The notes under the pieces were generated by a model. It saw only the letters and a list, made by a program, of their open reading frames with translations. It was not told the origin of the DNA and made no database searches. 64,000 nt of DNA from Mycteria americana (lineage: Eukaryota > Chordata > Aves > Ciconiiformes > Ciconiidae): NCBI RefSeq assembly GCF_035582795.1, contig NC_134365.1, positions 222,163,887 to 222,227,886 of the forward strand, read 5' to 3'. The translations under genes and the position numbers were made by a program. The first letter of the stretch is position 1, and every line of letters begins with the position of its first letter. Positions 55,421-64,000 of the stretch are shown one piece after another.

Positions 55421-56579
55421 GTGCTGGGAGAAGTCGGAGCGTGGGCTGAGCGCTGAGCCGGGGCTGTGCCGGGGGCTGCCGGCCGCTCCGTCCGGCTCCT
55501 CCGTCGGCAGCTTCTCCCCGGGCAGATGGAGGAGTGGAGAAGGCCAGGCGGAGCCTGGAGATGTGGTGAGTGTGGGGGAGACCCCCAGGTCCTGCCCCAG
55601 ACCCTCACCCCCTGCCCTGACCCTGCCCGCGGGCCGAGGACAGGGTGCTGCCCGTGGGTCCCGCTGGAGGGGCCGGGGTGCAGCGGGGTCTCTTCCCTCT
55701 CCTCCTCTGCAGGGCGAGCACGGAGGTGTCGAGCAGGGAGCGCCTGTCCCCGCGGGCCCCGCTGGCCTCCATGGGCTCCCTGGCCTCGTCTTCCGTGAGC
55801 TCCCTTTACTCCTTCCCGGAGCCCTGGCCCGGTGTGATGGCGGAGCTGGCCGCGCTACCTGTTCAGGACCCCCCCAGTCCCCCAAGGCTGAGAAGGGGCC
55901 GGTGGGGGACCCGGGACCGGCCCTTGGCTGCGACACCCCTCAAGAGGAGCCAGTGGCGACAGAGCAAGAGCGGGTCTATGGGGACTGAGGGAATAGGTGG
56001 CAGAGCTCTGTGGACATGGAGCCAACCCCCGGTGGTCCCCCAGCCGTGGCCATGGTCAAGGGGAACTTGTGCTCGAGCTCATCCGTGCTCTCCAGGCCAC
56101 AGAGGCGGTGACTGAGCCGTGCTCTGTGCTCCTGTGGGCAGGGCTGGCCTGGCAGTGGGGGTGGCAGGTGGCCCTGTCGTGGGACCCCCACCCCTCAGCC
56201 CCCACCCACCAGAATGGAGGTGCAGGGACTGGTGTGGGCCAGAGCGTGGCCCCAGTGCCTTGGAGCGGAGCTGCTGGGGGTGGACGCGGACAGTGACAGG
56301 AGCAGCTCCCTGGGGCCGGGCAGGAGGATCCCCACTGCTCTGGGCAGGAGCACCCTGACAGAGCCCAGCCCATGGCTGCGGGTGTCCGCGGGCAGGTCAA
56401 ATGGCCAACGGCCCCGGGGCTGTGCAGGGGAGAACGGTGCCTGCGGGAGGGCTGCCCCCGGCTCTGGTGCTGCCTGAAGACCTGGTGGAGACGCCGCTGC
56501 TGGCCCCCCGACATCCGTTGTGCAAGCCCTTGTGGTGGCAGCGCTGGTCCCACAAGACCAGCGGGTTCCCCTTCTACTG
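55355..56579 (+). pseudogene. Gene family copy D, frameshifted pseudogene
   Basis: The order is as in copy C: intron 1-like sequence, a shortened exon 2 (from 55421), the second short exon ending at 55565 with its GTGAGT donor, and a last exon from ~55715. The last exon starts correctly with the Ser-rich block, but a 1-bp shift near 55855, stops near 55985 and further shifts destroy the frame. Only about three of the 8-residue repeat units remain (56298-56370). The Trp-rich end is recognisable near 56470-56530 in another frame. Exon 1 was not found. ATTAAA remains at 56643. It is the oldest copy and lies nearest CHRNA10. Confidence 0.8.
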
Positions 56580-56642
56580 AGCAGCTGGGGGACGTGGGGC
56601 TGGGAACCCCCCTGGGGCGCTCCCCCATGTGAAATGTTAACA

Positions 56643-56648
56643 ATTAAA
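56643..56648 (+). terminator. Polyadenylation signal ATTAAA of copy D
   Basis: ATTAAA in the conserved context behind the pseudogene. Confidence 0.55.
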
Positions 56649-56771
56649 TGTTTTTTCTATCCCTGGTGTCGTGGTTCATCCACCCATCCCGCGGCTGGGG
56701 TGCGACCCACTCACTGCCCAATCCCTTACAGGGACGAGCTGGCACAGGGCACCACTGGCACCCAGAAAACT

Positions 56772-56791
56772 GGGGGGGGGGGGGGGGGGGG
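56772..56791. repeat. Run of 20 G
   Basis: Uninterrupted G tract within the block shared with the 3' flank of copy A, where the tract is ten G then T then five G (11453-11468). Its length may be unreliable in sequencing. Confidence 0.85.
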
Positions 56792-56829
56792 TGTCTGGTC
56801 CCCCAGTGGGTGTGCTGGCATCTGGGGAC

Positions 56830-57185
56830 CTCTGTGGGCTGGAGAAATGGCCCAGCAGGAACCTCGTGAAGTTCAAGCAGTGCCAAGTCCTGCCCCTGGG
56901 GAGGAACAAGCCCAGGCACCAGCACAGAGCTGAGGGCTCAGGGGGATCTCATCCGTGGGATCTCATCCACACCTGCGGGGAGGGTGCCAAGGGGACGGAG
57001 CCAGGCTCTTCCCAGTGGTGCCCAGTGCCAGGACCAGAGCCCATGGGCACACGCTGGAACACAGGAGGGTCCCTCTGCACAGCAGGAAACACTTTTCACT
57101 GGGAGGGTGGCCCAGCCCTGGCCCAGGTTGCCCAGGTGGAGTCTCCATCCTTGGAGGTACTCAAAACCCCCTGGACACGGTCCTG
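56830..57185 (+). mobile_element. Old CR1 fragment downstream of copy D
   Basis: Nearly identical to 11505-11860 (behind copy A); see that entry for content. The likeness goes on to ~57340. Confidence 0.7.
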
Positions 57186-57340
57186 GGCCACCAGCTCTGG
57201 AGCTTGGACCCGATGGAGCCCAGAGGTGCCTCCAGCCTCAGCAGTCTGGTCCTGTCTCTGCCCCAACACCGAGCGGGTGCCTCCCTCCCCGGGCAGAGGC
57301 AGCTCAGGGCCCCGGGGCGGGTCAGAGGCCCCTTCCCACC

Positions 57341-57754
57341 ACCATGGGAGGGAAGGGGCCAGCGCTGTCAGCTGGCCAGCGCTGTCGGGATTCATGGGCG
57401 GTTTTGAGGTGACGTGAGACCCCCGAGCTGCACCGGTAACTGGGGGACTGGGACGGCTCGGGGAGCAGGGCCCTGCCAGCCAGCAGTGCCCGCATAGGGG
57501 CGTGTATGTGTGTCTATATATATCTATATATACATACACAGCCACACAGGGAGAGGCTCTGCCCAGCCCTCCCTTACTGTGCAGCTCCGGATGGTGCTGC
57601 GAGGACCGAGCATGGCCCCACGAAGAGGAGGGTCCCACACCTCTGCGCTGCCCACCCCCAGCCCACGCCAGCTGGCGCTGGTGCCGGTGCCGCAGCCCTC
57701 CCCAAGTCAGTGAGGCCCCGGGACCCCCCCAGCCCCCCGGCAGGAGAAGGAGGA
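57341..57754. other. Intergenic, no gene seen; short microsatellite
   Basis: A (TG)n/(TATATC)n/(TACA)n stretch lies at 57503-57545. The rest shows no supported frame. The CHRNA10 3' end follows. Confidence 0.6.
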
Positions 57755-57768
57755 CGCACGCTGCAGGG

Positions 57769-57774
57769 TTTATT
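57769..57774 (-). terminator. CHRNA10: Polyadenylation signal of CHRNA10
   Basis: AATAAA on the minus strand, 287 bp after the stop codon, the first one met downstream. Confidence 0.7.
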
Positions 57775-58060
57775 TCCAGTTTGTTGGATTTCTTGGGCGC
57801 AGAGTGCAGTGGGGACACGAGCACAGGCCTGGCACAGCCGCCCGGCGCTGGGACCTCTCAGCCCTGCAGCCGGGGCGGCACCGGCGGGGGCGGGGATCCT
57901 GCTGTCGGGGTCCTCTCCCCTGGCGCTGGTGGAGCTCCCACGCTGCGCCTTCGTGGGGGACCAGGGGGTGCTCTGGACGAGCCACCCTCATGGGTCCCCT
58001 GCGGCCACCACCATCCCTGGGGGGTCATGGGCAGGGGGTGCATCGGTGCGGTGGGGGCTG

Positions 58061-60737
58061 TCAGGCAGCTTTGCCCAGGACCAGCACGCTCATGAGGAAG
58101 ACCATGAGGAAGAAGACCCACATAAAGAAGCGGTCCATCACCTTGGCCACCTTCTTCCACTCACCGGTCCAGCGCTGGGCCGCTCGGTGGCGGCGGAAGC
58201 AGCCGGCGATGTAGCCGACGTTCCTCAGCAGGCTGTCGTGGTGGCACAGGCAGTGGTCCCGGGGGCAGGCCTCCACCTCGGTGCCCACCTCCCCTGCCCC
58301 GGGGCTCTCCCCCGGCATGCCGGCATCCCCCCTGCCCGGTGCCTGCTGGGGGCTCTTGCAGCTCTCACCCACCTCGTAGACGCAGCAGAGCCGGGCCATG
58401 TGGTGGAGGATGAGCCGCCTGGCCCAGGGGGGCACGGGCCTGGCCCCTGGGCCGCAGTGGTGGACGTTCATGATGAAGATGGTCAGTGCGGTGGAGGCGG
58501 TGATCATGGTCATGGTGGCAATGTAGTACTTCCCTGCATGGGCAACGGGCGGTGATGCCGCAGCAGAGGGGGTAGAGACCTGCATCCCCACCCCCGTGCC
58601 ACGGCCCCCTGGCATGGGTGCTGCCCATCAGCCCGGCGCAGACTCCCTGGTCCCACAGGAGGGTTCTAGGTGCCGTCGAGGCTCACCGATGAGCGGGACG
58701 CTCTCCGAGGGCGGCATGCTCTCTGCCACCAGCAGCTGGAAGACGGTGAGGGCCAGCAGCACTGTCACCCCCAGTGAGACCTTCTCCCCCGAGTCCGCTG
58801 GCAGGTAGAAGCCAAGGGGTGCCAGGAAGGAAACCATGATGCAGGGCAGGAGCAGGTTGAAGATGTAAAAGGAGGCACGGCGGCGGAGGAGCAAGGTGTA
58901 CGTGATGTCAGGGTAGGGCTCGGAGCAGCAGCCATAGGTGACGACGTTCCTCGTGGCCGGCATGCCCAGCACCTCCCACTCCACGTTCTCCACGAAGTCC
59001 GTCAGGTCCCCGGCGTCCAGCCGGTTGTGGAGGTCGATCTGGTTCCCATTGTAGGTCCAGGAGCCGAAGGTGAGGTGGCACCGCTGCCCATCGAAGGGGA
59101 AGTAGGAGACGTCCACCTTGCAGGAACTCTTGGTGATGGCAGGCGAGTCCCACATGATGTGCCCGTCGGAGCGCAGCACTACGTTGGTCTCCATAGAGCC
59201 GCCGAAGCGGTCGTCGGCGCTGGGGGAGGCATGGCCATGGGGCCGGCATGGCCCCAAGCCTCACCCAGGGCGAGGGTCTGGGGGGCCAGGGCCAAGCGCC
59301 TGCCCCCAACCCCATGTCCCCCCCCCACGTCACCCTGCCCCCCAAGAGGGGGCTCAGTGCCCCCGGCCGCCCCTGCGGTGGCACGTCCCAGCCAGGGTCG
59401 GTGCCAGGCACACCTGGCTGCCGCCAGCCCCCCCGCGCCCCCTGGCCCTCCCTTGTCACCCAGTTGGGGTGACCATCTCCCTGCGTCACCCACACCAGGA
59501 CCCCCCTGCTCGTGCGGCCGCGCAGCCCCGAGGTTGGCAATGCCCCGTGCAGCCCCCAGCCTGAGCCCCCCCAGCTCCGGCAGCAGCATGGGGAGGGGGA
59601 GGGGGGGGGTGTCGAGCACAACCCACTTGTTGTAGAGGACGATGTCCGGCCGCCAGACGTAGCCGCTGGGGATGCGGATGCTGTCGATGCCGTCGTAGGC
59701 ATCCTTGTCCCAGGTGAGGTGGGCGTCCAGCCAGGCCTGGCGGACCCACAGGTAGGAGGTGAGGACCTGGTTCCTCTCATCCTGCCGAGGGGAGAGGGTG
59801 GGCGCGGGGGACGGACCCCGGTGCCGCCTGCTGCCCCCCTCGGCCCCCAGCCCGGTGGCTTCTGCAAGGGGCCCAAGGGGCTGAGCTGCCCTCATGGGGG
59901 TTGTGCTGGTTTTGGGAGGTTGGAGAGGTCTGAGCTGGTTTCAAGTGGGCCAAGCTCATTTAGGGGGTGGGGATGGTCTGAGCTGTCTTGTAGCGGAGGC
60001 TGTGCTGGTTTTGGGGGGTCCGAGCTGTCTTGAAGTGGTCTGAGCTGACTTGGGGGCAGCTGGGCTGGTTTTGAGGGGTCTGGGCTGGTTTCAAGGGATG
60101 AGCATCAGCTCTGGGTTGAGCAGAGCCTGGCTAAGCGGTGGCCAGGAATGTGAGGAGGATGGTCTCATTTTGGCTGGGCTGGGCTGGGCTGCCGGTGCCG
60201 GTGCCATGCCTGGCCACTCACCATGTCGATGATCTGGGAGAGGGTGACCTGGAGGGTGACGTTGAGTGCCCGGTCCGTGTCCTCCACTGGGCGCAGGGCG
60301 CTGGAGTAGTTGGCAAAGAGGTCGTGGAGCAGCTTGTAGGCGAACCTGCCCTGCGCCCCGCGGCAGCCTGCGGGGACCCAGACCGGGGCTGGAGGGGCCG
60401 TGGCAGTGAGCGCTGGGGGTGCGGCCTGACCCCTCCCCGGGACCCCCAGGACCCAGCTGCCGGGACCTACTGGCAGCTGAGCGAGGTGGGGGAGCATGCC
60501 GGGACCCACGACCCTCCCCACCACCAGCCCACGCCCCGCCGTCCCGCCGACCCCGTCCCCCACGCGGGGATGCCTAATGTGCGGGGATGCCGCCGCTCGC
60601 AGGGGCTGGGGGACCCTCTCCCCATGCCAGGGCTGGGTGGGGGTCAGCGCCCCTCGCCACCCCCTCCGCCACTTACCCGGGGCCAGGAGGCAGCTGGCGA
60701 GGCAGAGGGCGAGCAGCGGGCAAGCTCCGGGCTCCAT
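58061..60737 (-). CDS. CHRNA10: Nicotinic acetylcholine receptor subunit alpha-10 (455 aa), five coding exons
   Basis: Exons on the minus strand are 60737-60677, 60367-60222, 59781-59627, 59219-58687 and 58533-58061; all borders are GT-AG and phases join (1368 nt). The product is a pentameric ligand-gated cation channel subunit that pairs with alpha-9 in hair cells. Residues 1-21 form a signal peptide. The extracellular domain has N-glycosylation sites at N40 and N56, the Cys loop C154-C168, Trp175 of the ligand site, and the vicinal pair C218-C219 that marks an alpha subunit. Membrane segments are about 236-260, 266-288, 301-322 and 430-452, with a short intracellular loop before the last. 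The 155-nt exon combines the 45- and 110-nt exons that are separate in most nicotinic subunits. NUP98 next door on the same strand supports the assignment. No disabling change is seen. Confidence 0.95.
59885..60130. repeat. Imperfect minisatellite in CHRNA10 intron 2
   Basis: Repeats of about 20-25 bp around GTCTGAGCTGGTTTTGGGG, with variable spacing and many substitutions, about ten copies. Confidence 0.75.
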
Positions 60738-62494
60738 CCTGCCGCGCTCGCGCCCTGCGCAGGTCCCAGGGGACACAGTGGGGCAGTGCCGCCTGCGAGC
60801 GCAGGGGTGACGTCAGGGCTGGGACAGGGCGGGGGGACACAGCGCTCTGGGGAGCAACAGCCTCTGTGCAGCGAGCGCTGCGGTGGGAGGCAACGGAGAG
60901 TGACCCCCGAGGGGCCCCGGCTGGGACCTGGCAGGGGTCCGGGATGGGGTTTGGGTGCAGCTGAGCCCCTTTGGGCCGGGCCTGGGTGCGGAGCCACTGC
61001 CAGCAGCGACACGCTGCCTGTCGGCTGCCCCCCAGCCCAGGGAGGCTCTGCCCGCCAGCACCCACGCACCCCCTGACCTGTTGCTCCCACGAGACCTTCC
61101 CGGCCGTGCCGGCAGGCAGCCCCTTCTCTGCCTGCTCCAGGCACCTCGGGGCCAGGGCCACGGTGACCAGGGCCGGGCAGCGGGCTGGAGCAGGCAGGGA
61201 CGAGGCCGCTCCTTGCCCCGCTGTCCGGCACCGCGCGCTCCTGCCTGCCCGGAGCCGCCCGCAGCTTCGTGCTCCGGAAGCCGCCCTCTCGAGGCACCGC
61301 TGACCCAGGGGGCTGCAGGGAGCGGGGGTCGCTCCCTGCAGTCCCAGCCCAGAGCAAGCTGGAAAAGGAAACCCCAGCGCCGAACGGGAGATGCCTCGCC
61401 CGCAGCCCGGTCCCAGCCACGTACAGGGCCTGAAGCCCACTGAGGCCACGGCCCTGGGAAGAGTCGAGGGCAGATGCTGCAGATGCCGGGGTGGAAGGAC
61501 CACCGTGCACAGCAAGGGCCATCCCGTGCCCCCTCTTCTCCGGTTTCAGTAAAAGAGCAAGGAAGAGGAAGATTATTCCCATTTGGTGAGAACAAAATCC
61601 TGGGAGGTTAAGGGACACGACCCAGGAGATAAAGCAGCAAGTGGCAGAGAGGTCCCTGCTGCAGGGGTGCCGGAACATCTCCCCAGCTCCTGCCAAGCGA
61701 GAGGCCACCGACTCCTGCTCCCCCGGCACCTCCCTGGCACCTTTCCCACGCTGATCCCCGGCAGCAGATGCCAAGCAGCACGCCGATCAGCTTTAAGGCC
61801 GGAGGTTTTGTTTCCAGGCGGTGAATTATTCATCCCCAGGCCCATGTCCCGGCTGCGCTGCTCCCCCGCCCAGGGCAGCAGCTGGGGTTGCAGAGAGGCA
61901 ATTACAATAATGGAAGGAGGCAAAGCCGGACTGACCTGGCTCCCTGCACGGTGCGCTACGGCTGGTGTCACGTTTAACATGCGGTGATGCTGGCACAGCA
62001 GGACAGGGGTCCCGCGCGGGCGAGGAGATGCAAATTGCCGCAGCTTTTACGGTGGGTGTTTCATGTCCAAGAGCTGGCACTGGGGAGCCGGTGCCCCCCA
62101 GCCCCATCTCCAGCAGCGACCGCCAGGCACCCGGCATCGCCCCGCCTTGGGGAGCGGAGATCTGGAGCACCAGCCCGTAGCTCCCCCCATCCTCCTTGAA
62201 GATAGGGGTGACTTTGTTTATTCCAACTGTTCCTGCTTTCTTCCCGGGGTCTGCCGTGACCCCGCCTTTTCCCTACACTGTCAGTGCCGATGTACCTGTA
62301 AACGCCTTTCCTGTTGCTCTTCACATCCCTCGACAGATCCAGCGCCGGGGGGACTTCAGCTTCCATCCCCGCACCCTCGGGTCCCCGCATCCCTTGGGCC
62401 AGCCCAAGCCGCCCAGGTGCGACACGCCAAGGGTGCAACGTGCCTATGAAACTGAAATCTTACTTACAAAGCAAAGGAAACCGTGGGAATACTA
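60738..62494. other. CHRNA10 upstream / intergenic region, no gene seen
   Basis: GC-rich near the gene; several frames are open, but none has splice or homology support. The part around 61810-62050 is less GC-rich and lacks repeats; it could hold regulatory sequence, but nothing specific is visible. Confidence 0.5.
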
Positions 62495-63877
62495 TAAACA
62501 CTTTATTTATTGTTTTCAAAAAGACAAGAAAATAATCTAGATCATTTATTTATAATTTTTTTTTTTTTTTTAATAAAAACCTTTACATAATCCTCATGCA
62601 TAAAGACCTTCAATGAGCCAACGCACAGCAGCACCAGGCAGGCCGGAGCCGCTGCGAGCACGGCAGGCTGGCTGCGGCAGGAGGCGCGGCTGCAGGAACC
62701 CTGAAATCGGAGCAGGCCAAGAGACAGCTTTTCTTCTTCTTCCAAAAATAAGTCGGTTTCTAAACACAGTAAGAGTAAAGACTGTACACACCAGAGCACA
62801 CGGACTCGGTCAGCTGTTCGCTCGCGGGATGTTCTTACGCTGGATGTTCTTACGCTCCGCTCGACCTAACCCAGCAAACACGGAGACGACCGCGTGCGCC
62901 AGGCAGCACGCGCTGGTCGAGGGCCGCCCGGGCAGCCGGGCACTCGCACACGCGGCAGCGCGTACCCCTGCCTACGCGGGCAGCCGTCCTGCGTGCGGTG
63001 GCGAAGAGGCAGTCCCAAGTGCCTGGGCAGCCAGGCCGCTCTGCTCCTCGGGCAGGTGACCTCTTCTGGCAGTTTTGCTTTCGGCGCAGCGTTTGCCCCC
63101 TCCCATTGGAAGCCTGGAGTCCTGGGACGCGGCAACTATTAGGACAAGCGCCTGCATTTTCCTGCATGCGGGACCCAGGAGATGTCCGTCCTCGGAGGCC
63201 TGCATGGCGCAGAGCTCGCCATAAGGCACACGCGCAGGTGTCACCTCCCCGTCTCCCGAGTCAGGGAAGTAGCTTGCTTTGCTTTTGGAGATGGAGGACG
63301 GAGAAATGAGAGAAACACCATGTTCGCAGGTCTCCAAATTAGTGAGAGAATGCAGAAAAAGACACTTCTGAACTTAGTTTCTTCTTCACCCCCCACCCAC
63401 AGAGCAAACTTCTAACATAAAGCCCCAGTTAAAGCTTATCCGCGGTCAGTTCAGGTGCCACAGGCTCATCGTTTACCAAGTGCAGTCCCACAAAGCGGGA
63501 GCCTGGCCACGGAAAACTGTCCCAGAACTTGCTTCACCATCCTCTGCGCTGCAACGAAAGGAGTGAAACGGATCTGCCAGGAGCGAAGCCCACACCGTGC
63601 CCCCCTCCACAGGTACAATCCCACCTGCAGACAGGTTCGGCAAGAGGTGCTTTATTGATTCTAGGAAAATGCTGAGTGGTTGAGGGCGCCAGCCAGCAAG
63701 GTCCAACCAGTCTCAATGCTCCCCCAGGTTACAAAAATTCCTGCGTTAGCCCACATACTAAAGCTGTTTTACACCCCTACGGAAAAACCTGCGTGGCTAG
63801 CGAGGTTGTTCGCCCTCAGAACAAGGGTAAGGGTTAACAAACGGTAAAAACTGTCCATCGGTGGAAGGGAGCCTTCC
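62495..63877 (-). other. NUP98: Probable NUP98 3' untranslated region
   Basis: Two candidate ends on the minus strand: AATAAA at 63656-63651, about 220 nt after the stop codon, and AATAAATAAA at ~62511-62502, about 1.37 kb after it. An A/T tract with 17 T lies at 62557-62573. No coding frame is supported here. Confidence 0.6.
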
Positions 63878-64000
63878 TCAATGAGTCACTACTGTCAGCT
63901 CCCGTAGGTAAGACTGGGTGAGGCTGCGGAGCTCCTCCAAGGCATAGTCCTCCGGCATAGGCAGCCGCCCGATGTGGGGAGCGAGCAAGCGAAGAGGGAC
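63878..64000 (-). CDS. NUP98: Nuclear pore protein NUP98-NUP96, C-terminal end (partial)
   Basis: The minus strand has 40 codons and a TGA stop (63878-63880); the rest lies beyond the window. The peptide (LAPHIGRLPMPEDYA, then LRSLTQSYLRE) matches the very C terminus of the NUP98-NUP96 precursor, in the part that becomes Nup96 after self-cleavage, a scaffold nucleoporin of the Y complex. The last five residues are less conserved. Position and strand next to CHRNA10 agree with vertebrate gene order. Confidence 0.85.
   Translation of the reverse strand, partial: VPLRLLAPHIGRLPMPEDYALEELRSLTQSYLRELTVVTH

Noticed and set aside
54240-55936. Long frames on both strands over the CpG island
   Set aside because: Stops are rare in such GC-rich DNA. 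The translations are Pro/Arg/Ala-rich without motifs, and parts are CR1 or copy D remnants.
57502-58555. 349-codon plus-strand frame over the CHRNA10 3' end
   Set aside because: Antisense to the last CHRNA10 exon and its 3' UTR; no own motif.
60644-61774. 376-codon minus-strand frame upstream of CHRNA10
   Set aside because: It overlaps CHRNA10 exon 1 antisense-free upstream sequence, has no homology that I recognise and no splice support; open by GC content.

Overview
The window is a bird-type vertebrate nuclear sequence. It contains CR1 LINEs (one with an 861-codon open reading frame), several endogenous retrovirus families, and intron-containing genes with GT-AG splice sites. At the right end is a complete nicotinic acetylcholine receptor alpha-10 gene (CHRNA10, minus strand), followed by the 3' end of NUP98 on the same strand. 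That neighbour pair is conserved in vertebrates. I cannot name the species.

Layout. Positions 1-48180 are two tandem copies of a ~23.99 kb segment (208-24191 and 24192-48180), preceded by the tail of the CR1 that ends each unit. Over the first ~22.7 kb I found only four substitutions and one 6-bp length change. Each unit holds, left to right: part of a class I endogenous retrovirus (ERV); an ERV-L pol remnant cut by two solo LTRs; a CR1; a truncated LTR with a primer-binding site and gag-like frame; a long (TTCTCC/TTCGCC)n array; gene copy A; CR1 and class I ERV pieces; a CR1 with a long ORF2; a second pyrimidine array; gene copy B; and the 3' parts of the ERV-L and class I ERV. From 48181 to 51952 lies a different class I ERV. 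Positions 51955-56650 hold two more copies (C and D) of the same gene family. CHRNA10 occupies 57755-60737 and NUP98 62495-64000.

The unrecognised gene family is the main non-repeat content: six copies (A, B, A2, B2, C, D) on the plus strand. Intact copies have a TATA box, a 35-codon first exon encoding a hydrophobic segment, one or two short basic exons, and a large last exon. The last exon of A and C carries nine tandem 8-residue S/P/G/R repeats and a Trp/Cys/Arg-rich C terminus. Copy A looks like a mosaic: promoter and exon 1 nearly match B, exons 2-4 nearly match C, and the 3' flank nearly matches D. B has lost its C-terminal half to an LTR junction, C has lost exon 1 to an LTR, and D is a frameshifted pseudogene.

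The repeats are nested and can be ordered by target-site duplications (TSDs): CR1 (AACCAG) inside a class I ERV (CCGG) inside an ERV-L, with two more solo LTRs (CCAGT and TCTCC) in the ERV-L. The right edge of the tandem array is a CR1 whose left TSD is present and right TSD absent, so it is probably a recombinant between two CR1 copies. Near-identical 24-kb tandem copies can also be an assembly artefact, and read depth should be checked.
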